Source: Pseudanabaena sp. M085S1SP2A07QC (GTDB taxonomy: Bacteria; Cyanobacteriota; Cyanobacteriia; Pseudanabaenales; Pseudanabaenaceae). Taken from it: a stretch of 48,903 bases of DNA. Each line of letters opens with the position of its first letter. Within the stretch, counting starts at the first letter, position 1. Below, piece after piece: positions 16,567-25,062 of the stretch. The DNA lies in contig JADBWK010000011.1 in the NCBI GenBank assembly GCA_020404895.1, positions 1 through 48,903 of the forward strand. The letters run 5' to 3'. The position numbers and the translations under genes are program-made. The notes beneath the pieces were generated by a model. The model was not told the DNA's origin and ran no database searches. It was given only the letters and a program-made list of their open reading frames with translations.

Positions 16567-17619
16567 ATGAGTGCTATCAATTTGGAGAAAATCGATCAAC
16601 TAACTAGTGAAGGATACATCACCAAACGTCCTCATTCTAGCGGTGATTTGTTCATTTACAACTACACGGCTAAGGCTCAATATGATCGCTTATGGACTCC
16701 TGAAACCATGCAATGTCGTGGCTTAATCCTCGATCGCAATGGTAATATAGTAGCTCGACCTTTAGCGAAATTCTTTAACCTCCAAGAATATAAAGAAGCT
16801 CTTCCTTTAGAACCTTTTGATGTCTATGAAAAGCTGGATGGTTCTCTTGGGATTTTGTATTGGCATCAAGCCCAGCCTTATATCGCTTCTAGAGGCAGCT
16901 TTAACTCCGATCAAGCTATTAAAGCCAATCAAATCTTGATGTCGATTTATCCAGAAGCAATTCCATTACTGGATCGATCGCTAACCTATTTATTTGAGAT
17001 TGTCTATCCAGCGAATCGGATTGTTGTTGATTATGGAGAGTTTGAAGGTTTAGTATTATTGGCGGTAATTGAAACGGAATCGGGAATAGAACATACAATT
17101 GAATCCTTTACACATTTGGGGTTCCCGATCGCTAAAAAATATGATGGATTAAAAGATTTAGAAGCAATTAGCAATCTCAATGAGCAGAATCAAGAGGGCT
17201 TTGTAATTCGCTTTGCAAGTGGATTGAGGCTTAAATTTAAGTTTGCCGACTATGTGAAATTACATCGTGTACTTACTCAAGTTACTAGCAAAGTGATTTG
17301 GGAGATGTTGCGTGATCAAACTCCCTTTGAGGATATCTTAGAGCGGGTTCCAGATGAGTTTTACAATTGGGTAAAACAGACTAAGGCTAATCTGATTGCG
17401 CAATATCAACAAATTGAAGATACTGCTAAGAATGACTTTGAGCGTATTATCGCTGTTGTCGATCGCAGCGATCGCAAAGAAATGGCAAAACATATCTTAA
17501 CTTGCCAAAATCACACGATTTTATTCTCTCTTCTAGATGGGAAAGACTACAGTGACTATATTTGGCGAAGTATTAAACCCGCCCATGAAAAACCTTTTAT
17601 GGATAATGACGAGAGTTAA
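16567..17619 (+). CDS. T4 Rnl1-like RNA ligase
   Basis: This ATP-dependent RNA ligase (nucleotidyltransferase superfamily) has 350 residues. The adenylation lysine is K89 in motif I, KLDGS. An RG pair (CRGLILD) precedes it at residue 51. Motif III-like YLFEIVYP is near 141-148 with E144. Motif IV is EGFVIRF with E210, and motif V is LKFKF with K223 and K225. The motif order and the roughly 110-residue helical C-terminus fit the T4 Rnl1 group, which joins 3'-OH to 5'-phosphate RNA ends. In many bacteria such ligases sit next to an end-healing kinase/phosphatase, but none is present here. The gene stands alone on the plus strand and is followed by a dispersed repeat. Confidence 0.88.
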   Translation: MSAINLEKIDQLTSEGYITKRPHSSGDLFIYNYTAKAQYDRLWTPETMQCRGLILDRNGNIVARPLAKFFNLQEYKEALPLEPFDVYEKLDGSLGILYWHQAQPYIASRGSFNSDQAIKANQILMSIYPEAIPLLDRSLTYLFEIVYPANRIVVDYGEFEGLVLLAVIETESGIEHTIESFTHLGFPIAKKYDGLKDLEAISNLNEQNQEGFVIRFASGLRLKFKFADYVKLHRVLTQVTSKVIWEMLRDQTPFEDILERVPDEFYNWVKQTKANLIAQYQQIEDTAKNDFERIIAVVDRSDRKEMAKHILTCQNHTILFSLLDGKDYSDYIWRSIKPAHEKPFMDNDES

Positions 17620-17654
17620 GGACATTTCTCCTAAAGGATATCCCATCGTATAGA

Positions 17655-17776
17655 TATAAGTCGGACTTACCCCCTTTAATTCCCCCTTGCAAAGGGGGAA
17701 AACTAGAGATCTTGTTCCCTCTCCTTTGCAAGGGGAGGGTTAGGGAGGGGTAAATTTAAAATAATAAATCACCTAA
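17655..17776. repeat. Dispersed palindromic repeat, copy 2
   Basis: This is the inverted counterpart of the segment at 7567-7681, with the same inner GCAAAGG/CCTTTGC palindromes and the same outer ends (TAAGTC..., ...TCACCTAA). It fills the gap between the RNA ligase and the PPC-domain gene. Small differences show it is not a very recent duplication. Confidence 0.8.
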
Positions 17777-17813
17777 AATCATCGCGGCGGGCTTCGCCCA
17801 CCGCAATGATTTT
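17775..17813 (-). terminator. Hairpin terminator after the PPC-domain gene
   Basis: An 18-bp stem (17775-17792 with 17796-17813, two wobble pairs) has a TTC loop. It abuts the stop codon of the minus-strand gene and overlaps the end of the dispersed repeat by two bases. Confidence 0.7.
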
Positions 17814-18383
17814 TTATTTTACAACTTGGAGTTTGTTGACTCTCAGCGTAAATTTACCGCCACTACTACCGCCAAATGATGAAACTCGCACAATGTAATT
17901 CCCTGATTGACGCACTTTAAAAAAAATCAGTGAATTGGTATTATCACCAACAGAATCATCATTTTCGGCGACAACTTCGCCAGCACTATCTAACAGACTC
18001 AAGACTGTATCAAAGCCCCCAGAATTTACCGAAATTTCCAAACGCTCATCTTTTTGGACAGTGATTGCATAGTCACGCGCAAACCCTTTCTGCCCTGTCG
18101 GAATATCTCTGTCGGTGAGAATATCGTTAACATCTACACCACTGGTGATCGCAGTTGGCTTATAGATGGAGGTACGTACCTGAGCTAACGACATAGGTGA
18201 AAAACTAGCTAAACCGATCGCGATCGCACCTACACCTGAAGCAAATTTCGATAAAATCAAAGCCAAACTTTTTATAAGAGACTCGCTTTGCGAGGTTCCT
18301 ACAGAAAGTTTTGTGCTTCGATTGTTCATGGCTTGCTGTATGTGTTCAGGAGGATGATAGTCAAACAAAATTAGATGCTTCAC
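17814..18383 (-). CDS. Exported protein with PPC (pre-peptidase C-terminal) domain
   Basis: A secretion signal (about residues 32-68, ending FSPMSLAQ) is followed by one beta-sandwich PPC domain at about 85-189. Its segments are FARDYAITVQKDERLEI, DTVLSLLDSAGEVVAENDD and GNYIVRVSSF. In longer proteins such domains accompany secreted proteases, but here the domain stands alone. The GTG at 18383 overlaps the scpA stop codon. An ATG at 18329 would give a more standard signal peptide, so the start is uncertain. The overlap suggests transcription with scpA. Confidence 0.8.
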   Translation of the reverse strand: MKHLILFDYHPPEHIQQAMNNRSTKLSVGTSQSESLIKSLALILSKFASGVGAIAIGLASFSPMSLAQVRTSIYKPTAITSGVDVNDILTDRDIPTGQKGFARDYAITVQKDERLEISVNSGGFDTVLSLLDSAGEVVAENDDSVGDNTNSLIFFKVRQSGNYIVRVSSFGGSSGGKFTLRVNKLQVVK

Positions 18384-19201
18384 GAAACTTCTTTTAATTC
18401 AGCGAATTTCAATTGTAACTGAGTAGATTCTATTGTGGGATTAGCTGAACTATTAGGAAATGGGATCTCTTTGATTGATGGAGTTTTGATAGTTGGCACA
18501 ATTTGGATTTTGCCATAAAACTCAGCTTGAAACAATTCCACTTTTGATTGTGAAGACATTAGTAATAAGCCCCAAAATACGCCCACACGATCGTTAAATA
18601 CGGCCGCTAGGTCAGATATCTCAATCTCTTCATCGGGATGAAGTAAGAAATAACGCTCAATTTCTTCTACCATTTCCGATAAATTTTCTTTATGAGCTAG
18701 CTGGGCGATCGCTTTCATGGCTGCCTTGCGGGCAACTTTACCTTGGCTAGGGCGCTTGGTGGGCTTACTAGTCTTGCGATCAACTACCTCTGCGATCGCC
18801 TCAATCTGGGCAATTAACTCTTCTAGGGTGATTCGTCTTGCTTTTGGAGGCAAAGCTACAGGCAAGCGGCGCAACCGTTTATCAAAGTCCGTTGGTAAAC
18901 GCAACGCATCTGCTACAAGCTCTGATTCTTCTCCTAGTTCATCATCAGCAACTTCTTGTTCGTAGACAGCTTGACTATCCGATAGTGAGTTGGCTTTGAG
19001 CAGTACCAGCATTGATGCATAGAGCATCGCCTGACCCGAATCGTATAAATCACGGCGATCGCTAACAATTAACCGCGACAAAAAGCGATCGACGACATCG
19101 ATCACCTGCACATCCCAAGGATCAATCTCGCCTCGTTCTGCAAGATCGATCAGGAGGGCTATGGCATCTTTGGTAACTGATTCTGCGATCGATAAAGGCA
19201 T
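18380..19201 (-). CDS. scpA: Segregation and condensation protein A
   Basis: ScpA is the kleisin subunit that bridges SMC heads in the bacterial condensin complex. The start at ATG 19201 gives MPLSIAESVTKDAIALLIDL and then AERGEIDPWDVQVIDVVDRF, which matches the family N-terminus. A frame open to 19339 would add 46 residues. That extension would run through the terminator hairpin of the preceding gene and is rejected. The acidic middle (about 105-125) and the winged-helix C-terminal region (EIEISDLAAVFNDR, then ELFQAEFYGKIQI) are in the right places. No scpB or smc lies nearby, as is usual in cyanobacteria. The PPC-domain gene overlaps its stop by four bases. Confidence 0.92.
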   Translation of the reverse strand: MPLSIAESVTKDAIALLIDLAERGEIDPWDVQVIDVVDRFLSRLIVSDRRDLYDSGQAMLYASMLVLLKANSLSDSQAVYEQEVADDELGEESELVADALRLPTDFDKRLRRLPVALPPKARRITLEELIAQIEAIAEVVDRKTSKPTKRPSQGKVARKAAMKAIAQLAHKENLSEMVEEIERYFLLHPDEEIEISDLAAVFNDRVGVFWGLLLMSSQSKVELFQAEFYGKIQIVPTIKTPSIKEIPFPNSSANPTIESTQLQLKFAELKEVS

Positions 19202-19273
19202 GGAGCTTACGAGAAGCGGATGTTTAAAAATATCATCGATTGCGGTTAAATGGTCAGAAAATCTGATTTTGTA

Positions 19274-19297
19274 TAAAATAAAAGGCGCTAATGCGCC
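19274..19297 (-). terminator. Terminator after the LapA-like gene
   Basis: The stem GGCGC-TAAT-GCGCC (19284-19297) is followed on the minus strand by TTTTATTTTA. It lies shortly after the stop at 19305 and before the scpA ATG at 19201, which supports the shorter scpA start. Confidence 0.65.
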
Positions 19298-19304
19298 CCA
19301 TATT

Positions 19305-19652
19305 TTAGTTTTTAGACTTGTCTTCGTCGATCTCAACATCGATCGCTGAGGCTGAAACTAGGCGCTTACGTTCTTCAATCTCAACACTCAAATTCTGCAC
19401 AGTTTCTTGCAAATTCTGGATCTGGACATTTTTATTTCGCATATCAATAGATTTTTGCAATCCAGACCAGACACTAAATATCCAAGCTAAAACCGCACCT
19501 AGTCCCATCGCCAAGATCAGTTCAACAGAGATTGGCGCGGCAACTTTAAGCTGAGGGATGATTTGGATGGTTGCTGGGGAGGTGTTTTGTAAGGAAAACA
19601 ATACTAATGCAAGAGCAACGATAAAAAAGACAACAAAATTAAGCTGGCGCAC
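19305..19652 (-). CDS. LapA/DUF1049-family inner-membrane protein
   Basis: This 115-residue protein has two membrane helices (about 4-20 and 43-63). FSLQNTSPATIQI lies between them, the signature of the LapA-like (DUF1049) family. A C-terminal coiled coil follows at about 70-98 (IQNLQETVQNLSVEIEERK). It starts with GTG at 19652, preceded by GAGG six bases away. In proteobacteria LapA helps regulate lipopolysaccharide assembly. The cyanobacterial role is not established. It lies upstream of scpA, with a terminator between them. Confidence 0.8.
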   Translation of the reverse strand: MRQLNFVVFFIVALALVLFSLQNTSPATIQIIPQLKVAAPISVELILAMGLGAVLAWIFSVWSGLQKSIDMRNKNVQIQNLQETVQNLSVEIEERKRLVSASAIDVEIDEDKSKN

Positions 19653-19717
19653 AGTAGACCTCGTTTCTAAATTCTTAGCTAATGGTTTATCAAAAAATGC
19701 TCATAATGTCTACAAAT

Positions 19718-19810
19718 TAGGACTTACGCAAAAGAACGAGCCGTAGGGGCAATTCATGAATTGCCCCTACGGCAAAATGAGGCTTTCAGGGCATTTTTGC
19801 GTAAGTCCTA
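19718..19810. mobile_element. MITE with 16-bp terminal repeats and possible 5-bp target duplication
   Basis: The ends TAGGACTTACGCAAAA (19718) and TTTTGCGTAAGTCCTA (ending 19810) are perfect inverted repeats. Inside is a 34-bp palindrome centred on AATTCATGAATT (about 19740-19773). CAAAT flanks both sides (19713-19717 and 19811-19815), consistent with a target duplication. There is no coding capacity. Confidence 0.8.
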
Positions 19811-19811
19811 C

Positions 19812-19858
19812 AAATAAAAGAGAGAGTGGACGCAAAGCGTCCACTCTCTCTTTTATTT
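19812..19858 (-). terminator. Hairpin terminator after the 101-residue membrane protein gene
   Basis: A perfect 22-bp stem (19812-19833 with 19837-19858) has a GCGTCC clamp and AAA loop. It is located seven bases after the stop on the minus strand. Confidence 0.88.
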
Positions 19859-19865
19859 TTGTAAA

Positions 19866-20171
19866 TTAAGCTTTGATAGCAGTTTTACGGACACCTGATA
19901 TTTTGGAATTATTGTGCTTAATCTCTTCTTCAGTCAGAGGCACAATATCAATGTGGTTAAATAAGGTTGTTACAAAGGTGAATAGTAAGAAAGGCAGAGA
20001 AGTTACCACGATTAAACCCACCGCACCAAAGGAGTAAATCGGCTTACTCATTAGCGAAAGTGCCGATGCTAAAGCCAGAAAAATTACACCTAACCAGACA
20101 ATTACCTGACCCAAAATATCGCTGAGGGTAAGGGTACAAACAAAGCGGTATTTACCAATGTCATTCATCAT
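19866..20171 (-). CDS. Small membrane protein of unknown function
   Basis: The 101-residue product has two to three hydrophobic helices (about 17-39, 47-70) and a polar C-terminal tail (EEEIKHNNSKISGVRKTAIKA). I do not recognise the family. It starts at the tandem ATGs beginning 20171 and has its own terminator. A large hairpin lies upstream at 20245-20302. Membrane location is the only safe statement. Confidence 0.65.
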   Translation of the reverse strand: MMNDIGKYRFVCTLTLSDILGQVIVWLGVIFLALASALSLMSKPIYSFGAVGLIVVTSLPFLLFTFVTTLFNHIDIVPLTEEEIKHNNSKISGVRKTAIKA

Positions 20172-20244
20172 AATTAGACCTATCAGGATATTTTTTAAAG
20201 TTTTTTAATTAATTAATTTATTTTGTTAGGGTTCTGCAATTTAG

Positions 20245-20302
20245 TAAAGAAGCAGTTTTTTTATGGTGCGGCTTGCCGCGCCATAAAAAAACTGCTTCTT
20301 TA
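20245..20302. repeat. Long hairpin in intergenic region
   Basis: Arms of about 26-28 bases (20245-20272 with 20277-20302, minor mismatch near the tip) have A/T tracts at the base. It sits between the divergent starts at 20171 and 20453. It therefore cannot simply be a gene-end terminator unless an unseen transcript ends here. Confidence 0.7.
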
Positions 20303-20395
20303 TTTGAATGTTAGATCCTTAGCTCTCAGTATACGAACCGTACTTAAATTTTAGGGTTACGTTTTATTGAGAAAGCTAACCTAATCCCCTATTAA

Positions 20396-20448
20396 TTAAC
20401 CAAAATTGAGAAGGTTTGCTTAGCAAGCTTTCTCAATTTTGGTTAAAA
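20396..20448. repeat. Long hairpin directly upstream of the fructosamine-kinase-like gene
   Basis: A 24-bp stem (two mismatches) with tip TTTGC-TTA-GCAAG ends four bases before the ATG at 20453. If transcribed with the gene it would include the ribosome-binding region. No clear Shine-Dalgarno sequence is visible. Confidence 0.65.
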
Positions 20449-20452
20449 AATT

Positions 20453-21310
20453 ATGTGGGATGAAATTGCGATCGCTATTTCACAAGCAACGGGAGAGAGG
20501 TTTACCTGCGATCGCCGCCAAGCGCAGTCTGGCGGCTGCATCAATCAGACAACACGAATATCCGATGGTCAGCGCCAATTTTTTGTGAAATCGAATACCG
20601 CTAACTGTTTCGATATGTTTGTTGCTGAAGCGATCGCACTGAAGCAAATGTACGCTACCAATACAATCCGCGTACCACAGCCGATCTGTTGGGGTGTCGC
20701 CAGTGATGTAGCTTACTTAGTGATGGAAAATCTCGAATTGGGGGGCAAGCAAGACTGGGATGCGATGGGACGAAATCTAGCGGCGATGCATCAGGTCAAG
20801 AGCGATCGCGGGTTTGGGTGGGAGCAAAATAATGTGATCGGCTCAACGCCACAAATTAATAATTGGACAAATAGTTGGCTAGATTTCTGGATTGAATATC
20901 GGCTTGCTTTTCAAATGAGTTTGGCAAGGCGCAAAGGTTGGCAATCCAATATTCCTGAAGCAAAAATCTATAAGTCCTTGTCAAGATTTTTTGATAATTA
21001 CCAACCACAGCCTTCAATGGTACATGGCGATCTCTGGGGCGGTAATGCTGCATTTGTGGATGGCGAACCTGTAATTTTTGATCCTGCGCTGTATTTTGGC
21101 GATCGCGAAGTCGATCTTGCTATGACCGAATTGTTTGGTGGGTTTCCATCGCAGTTTTATCGCGTTTATCAAGCTGCATATCCGCTAGATTCAGGCTATG
21201 AACAACGTAAAACTCTTTACAATCTCTATCACATTCTCAATCATTTCAATCTCTTTGGCGGTGGCTATGGCTCTCAAGCTAATCGTATGATCGAGACTAT
21301 TTGCAAATAA
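20453..21310 (+). CDS. Fructosamine kinase family protein
   Basis: This 285-residue kinase belongs to the FN3K/ketosamine-3-kinase family. In known members it phosphorylates sugar adducts on lysines and so triggers deglycation. The N-lobe lysine lies in FFVKSN. The brace SMVHGDLWGGNAAF is the HGDxxxxN catalytic loop near residue 192, and the metal-binding DPALYFGDREVDLAM follows. The C-terminal FGGGYGSQANRMI is typical. A bidirectional terminator separates it from the convergent membrane-protein gene. The exact substrate in cyanobacteria is unknown. Confidence 0.92.
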   Translation: MWDEIAIAISQATGERFTCDRRQAQSGGCINQTTRISDGQRQFFVKSNTANCFDMFVAEAIALKQMYATNTIRVPQPICWGVASDVAYLVMENLELGGKQDWDAMGRNLAAMHQVKSDRGFGWEQNNVIGSTPQINNWTNSWLDFWIEYRLAFQMSLARRKGWQSNIPEAKIYKSLSRFFDNYQPQPSMVHGDLWGGNAAFVDGEPVIFDPALYFGDREVDLAMTELFGGFPSQFYRVYQAAYPLDSGYEQRKTLYNLYHILNHFNLFGGGYGSQANRMIETICK

Positions 21311-21341
21311 AAAAGGGCGCTTCGCGCCCTTTTTTATTTGC
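21303..21341. terminator. Bidirectional terminator between convergent genes
   Basis: A perfect 18-bp stem (21303-21320 with 21324-21341) has a GCGC-TTC-GCGC tip and A/T tracts on both sides. It contains the plus-strand stop codon and lies five bases from the minus-strand stop. Confidence 0.9.
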
Positions 21342-21345
21342 TGTT

Positions 21346-22008
21346 TTAAGCTGTTGTTGCTTGCTCGACATCGCTTTCGATAAGAGGCGATCGCAAACAT
21401 AGATAAATTAAGGCTCCAACTAGTGGAATAAGAGCAATAAATGAAAAAAAGCGATCGTCAGTCATACCGCGTCTATCCATATCGTCACTGAGCAACCAAG
21501 GGAACATCAGCGACAAAATACAAAAATCTAAACTCATCACATGGATAAATCGGCTGGTTTGCCATTGCTGGATAAAATCAGCCCAATTACCATTAGCGTA
21601 ACCGTACAGTAAAAAATAAATGGCGATCGCGCTAATCCCAATCCCCGCAAAGCGTGAATCCAAAATCTTCACACTCCAGTTTTTTTTACCGACAAATGTG
21701 GGATTTGGCTCTCGCAAAGCAAAATAAGGCAACAGTGCAAATGCACCTAAAAAGAATGAAAGCCCTGCAAACGGCCAAGCTGGTATTTTCTGTCCTTGTC
21801 CATCGCTAGCCAGCATACAAGCATAAATGCAAGGAAAAACACCCATCAAATTAAAAAGCGCCACAATATAAGCATTAGTACCTTGCCAATCACCTGCAAT
21901 CAGTTTCTGGATCAGGGTTATGGTGTCAGGGCGATCGGGTGGAGCAAAAATGAATGCATAAACCACAAATAAAATCCAAATTAACCAGAATCCAAGATTA
22001 TTAGGCAT
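21346..22008 (-). CDS. Conserved-looking polytopic membrane protein
   Basis: The 220-residue protein has about six hydrophobic segments. Examples are LGFWLIWILFVVYAFIF at the start, FAGLSFFLGAFALLPYFAL in the middle, and FSFIALIPLVGALIYLCL near the end. Between them are polar loops with APPDRPDTITLI and LREPNPTFVGKKNW. This layout is familiar from uncharacterised cyanobacterial and plastid membrane proteins, but I cannot assign a function. The ATG start at 22008 is clear. Confidence 0.72.
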   Translation of the reverse strand: MPNNLGFWLIWILFVVYAFIFAPPDRPDTITLIQKLIAGDWQGTNAYIVALFNLMGVFPCIYACMLASDGQGQKIPAWPFAGLSFFLGAFALLPYFALREPNPTFVGKKNWSVKILDSRFAGIGISAIAIYFLLYGYANGNWADFIQQWQTSRFIHVMSLDFCILSLMFPWLLSDDMDRRGMTDDRFFSFIALIPLVGALIYLCLRSPLIESDVEQATTA

Positions 22009-22113
22009 AGATAATTATTCAAAAAGCTAAGAAAACGATGATAGTACAATAGTCAGCATAGATCTGCGATGCTGAGAACAAGCATCTTCATTATTAATTT
22101 ATCAAATCAAGCT

Positions 22114-22749
22114 ATGAACGATCGCACTGAAATATTACGGCTGCTCATGAAGCAAGTTGGTATATCTAGTTTTCAAATACTAAGTGAGCGCACAGGTATA
22201 TCACGGCGTGCGATCGATACGCTGCGCAAGGGTAATGCGGCGACTTTAAGATATGCCGATTTAGCGAAGTTAGCGGAAGTACTCCAAATTGAAGTAACAG
22301 AAGTGATTGCTAAGTTTATCAGCGATTCAAATAATCCAGAGTCTCCAATTTCAGAGATTGCTGCCTTGCGCGAAGAGTATCAACGTTTGCAGCAAAAACT
22401 TGAGTTGCAAAAATTTGAGTTGCGATCGCAGTTTGAGCGCGAAACTATTCAACAATTGGAATCTCTAATTTTGCAATTACCATCGGCGGGATATGCGGCT
22501 CAGCAAAACCCTAATATGCTGGCGAAAAATATTCTGCCTCTATTACGTCCTATAGATGCACTTTTGCAAAAATGGGGGATTACTGCGATCGGTGCAGTTG
22601 GGAAAGAAGTTAATTTTGATTCTCAGAAGCATCAATTAATGGAAGGAAGTGATGAGATCAAAGAAGGAGATATTGCGATCGTGCGGTATGTTGGTTATAT
22701 GCAGGGCGAAAAGTTGCTATATCGGGCGAGAGTTTCTATCGCAATTTAA
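22114..22749 (+). CDS. HTH protein with coiled coil and GrpE-like C-terminal domain
   Basis: The start at 22114 gives MNDRTEILRLLMKQVG. A frame from 22069 adds 15 weak residues. Residues about 5-65 form an XRE-like helix-turn-helix (FQILSERTGISRRAIDTL, ADLAKLAEVLQ). Residues about 80-130 form a coiled coil (EEYQRLQQKLELQKFELR). The last 70 residues match the beta domain of GrpE in pattern (WGITAIGAVGKEVNFD, EGDIAIVRYVGYMQGEKLL, YRARVSIAI). GrpE is the DnaK nucleotide-exchange factor and normally lacks a DNA-binding domain. Either this is a specialised GrpE paralogue, or it is a regulator that reuses the GrpE fold. Confidence 0.72.
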   Translation: MNDRTEILRLLMKQVGISSFQILSERTGISRRAIDTLRKGNAATLRYADLAKLAEVLQIEVTEVIAKFISDSNNPESPISEIAALREEYQRLQQKLELQKFELRSQFERETIQQLESLILQLPSAGYAAQQNPNMLAKNILPLLRPIDALLQKWGITAIGAVGKEVNFDSQKHQLMEGSDEIKEGDIAIVRYVGYMQGEKLLYRARVSIAI

Positions 22750-22974
22750 ATAATCGCGATAAAGGGCTGAAGGTAAGTTAGATAGAAATAGCCGATCGCC
22801 TTTTGTCATCATCAAGCGCGATCGCTAACTGAGCCTTGTAAACAATAATAATCGGCTCAAGCATCAAAAGGTTGGTAAGGCAGAGATGGGCGATCAACTA
22901 TTATTTTGTAGCACTACAAAGAGTTAAAGTTGAGTAAAGTGAGAATCTATTAAATATCAATAAACAACCAAATC
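22750..22974. other. Upstream region of the accessory operon
   Basis: These 225 bases contain two HIP1-type sites near the start and none after about 22830. No repeat and no hairpin stand out. It is the apparent left border of HIP1-free DNA. No convincing promoter or strong ribosome-binding site precedes the ATG at 22975. Confidence 0.35.
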
Positions 22975-25062
22975 ATGGATTTAACAACACATTGGGATCA
23001 CATTCAAATTGAATGTGTAAACACACATAAAGCTTTACAGTTGGTTGCAGCAGAAATATTTCGGACAGAAGAGTTAGGAGTTTCTTGCACTCTCGTAGAT
23101 AAAAGTACTTTCCCTCAAGCGTTCAGCAATAACTTTCTTATAGAAAGCGCAGGGAAAATTAATATTTCTAATTTAGAGATTAGATATAATTATTTAGTTC
23201 GTCATGCTGCAAGTTCAATGCTTCAAGTGTGGGATGAGTTTGATAGATTTTTGAGTGTATTTGAGCAAATAAATCGACTAGGATTCCAATTGGGTTATTC
23301 TTATGAAATTTGCAGTAGCGGGTTACGTGTCCTGAATCAAGAATATGAAAAAGATGTTATCAATCGTCTATCAGAAGTAGCCATAGAACTGGAAAACAAA
23401 AAGAATAGTTTATTTTGGAATCTACCTTCTATTGTCTACGAAATACTTGCAGATTTAAAATTTGAATCTAAATCATTAGCAAATGCACTTGAACATATAA
23501 TTAAAATTACTAATAATGGTCTTGTTACAAGACAACTCTCCCAAGCCGTTGAGAGTCTTGCTGCGACTTCTCAAGTTAATGCTGATATCCTCTATAACGA
23601 ATTTTTAGGGCGTTTAGATTCTCCAGTAGTTTACTTGAGCATCAGTGTCCTTCTCGGATTAGCTAAATTCTCACTGCAAGAAGCACATAGACGCGCTTTG
23701 GCTCTAGCAAGATCTGAACAATTAATATACCGCCGAGTAGGTATTTCCTGTCTTGGTTACTTTCAGTATAGTAATGATGAAATACATCAAAGACTTCTAA
23801 AAGTTACAATAGACTGCTTTGAAGCCTTTCGGGAGACAATTAATCCAGAAATTGATGCAGACTTAGCTAAAGCTTATGGAAACTTAACTGGGAAATCAGA
23901 GAAAGCGCAAAGAGCTTTTATGGAATTAACTTCAAGAGATAATCTAACTATTAAGGATCAAGTAGCGCAAATTCTAGTTTTAAAATCTAATGAAGCATTT
24001 AATCAATCATGGTATAGAGAGGCTATTTTTAATTTAACCCAGCCATCACTACCATCATTAGGAATGATAGAACGATTAAGTTTTTGTATTCAACAACACT
24101 ATGTAAAAAATGAGCCTGATACGGCTTTAGATATGATTGAAGCTTTTGCTGCTAATTGGGATTACTGTATTGCTGACGAAGATAAAGACTTACCAAATAT
24201 TCTATATACTACGCTTATTGAACTATATAACAATCACCTAGAAATTTTACTCAAAGGCATAACTCGCTGGTTTGCATCAAGCAATCAGCGACTACACCTT
24301 GCTGCATGGAAAGTACAACTTCATTTCAGTAGAATCCAAACACAAACCTCTCCAAATAGTGAGATAAATGAAGAATCTATTCGTAAAAAAATGGAGGAAA
24401 GTGCAAAGATAACTTTAAGTAAGCAGGTACTTGACAACCTCGATGAACAGACAGTTGAGTATATAATCTACCGAGTAGCAGGTTATGTAGTAGATGCGTA
24501 TTCTCTTGATTCAATACTTCTTTCTGCATTGAGTCGGGAGCCAAGTTCAACCAATATTAATAATTTAGTTGCAAGTATATTAGCTGAATATGTGTTGTAC
24601 AACTATCCTATAGATGGTGGTAATTTTCTTAAGTATTTCCTTAGTCTTGAAACCACTTCTAAACTTGAAAAAGAAGTAATTCAGACTGCATTAACACATT
24701 CCAATTCTTACTTTGAAGCAAGAGAAAATTTACCCCGTCTGAAGGAACTAAAAACACCATCACAACGAATCTACCCTTTAAGATTAGCTGAATGGAAGTA
24801 TCAAGCGTCAGTCATGGAGGAAGCGAGAAAACGCTCGATATTTAGTTTAATGGTTACTAATATTCCCTTAAAATATGGTCGATCTTTTTCGGTCGCGCAA
24901 GATGGTAAATTTACTGAACCTTCTAAGCTTTCTACATTTTACTATGAACAAGAAAAACCTCAAGGAGAATTAATTGATCCAGTAGGACAAGCATTTCAAA
25001 GGTTATATTGGAGAAATATTGGTTTAAATGAAAATAGCCATGCTGGAGATATCGATCTATGA
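22975..25062 (+). CDS. Large helical protein of unknown function (first gene of accessory operon)
   Basis: I do not recognise the family. The 695-residue protein is soluble and almost entirely alpha-helical by pattern. Repeating hydrophobic/charged helix pairs suggest HEAT- or TPR-like solenoid structure, for example in about 185-330 (SQAVESLAATSQVNADI, VVYLSISVLLGLAKF, RRVGISCLGYFQYS). No P-loop, zinc motif, methyltransferase or nuclease motif is visible. The gene overlaps the next one by four bases (ATGA), indicating translational coupling. The whole 2 kb lacks HIP1 sites, unlike its neighbours, which points to acquisition from elsewhere. A role as sensor or scaffold for the downstream nuclease-like protein is only an inference. 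Confidence 0.8.
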   Translation: MDLTTHWDHIQIECVNTHKALQLVAAEIFRTEELGVSCTLVDKSTFPQAFSNNFLIESAGKINISNLEIRYNYLVRHAASSMLQVWDEFDRFLSVFEQINRLGFQLGYSYEICSSGLRVLNQEYEKDVINRLSEVAIELENKKNSLFWNLPSIVYEILADLKFESKSLANALEHIIKITNNGLVTRQLSQAVESLAATSQVNADILYNEFLGRLDSPVVYLSISVLLGLAKFSLQEAHRRALALARSEQLIYRRVGISCLGYFQYSNDEIHQRLLKVTIDCFEAFRETINPEIDADLAKAYGNLTGKSEKAQRAFMELTSRDNLTIKDQVAQILVLKSNEAFNQSWYREAIFNLTQPSLPSLGMIERLSFCIQQHYVKNEPDTALDMIEAFAANWDYCIADEDKDLPNILYTTLIELYNNHLEILLKGITRWFASSNQRLHLAAWKVQLHFSRIQTQTSPNSEINEESIRKKMEESAKITLSKQVLDNLDEQTVEYIIYRVAGYVVDAYSLDSILLSALSREPSSTNINNLVASILAEYVLYNYPIDGGNFLKYFLSLETTSKLEKEVIQTALTHSNSYFEARENLPRLKELKTPSQRIYPLRLAEWKYQASVMEEARKRSIFSLMVTNIPLKYGRSFSVAQDGKFTEPSKLSTFYYEQEKPQGELIDPVGQAFQRLYWRNIGLNENSHAGDIDL

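Noticed and set aside
19202-19339. N-terminal extension of scpA to 19339
   Set aside because: It would run through the terminator of the LapA-like gene and overlap that gene's end. The ScpA family starts at MPLSIAESV.
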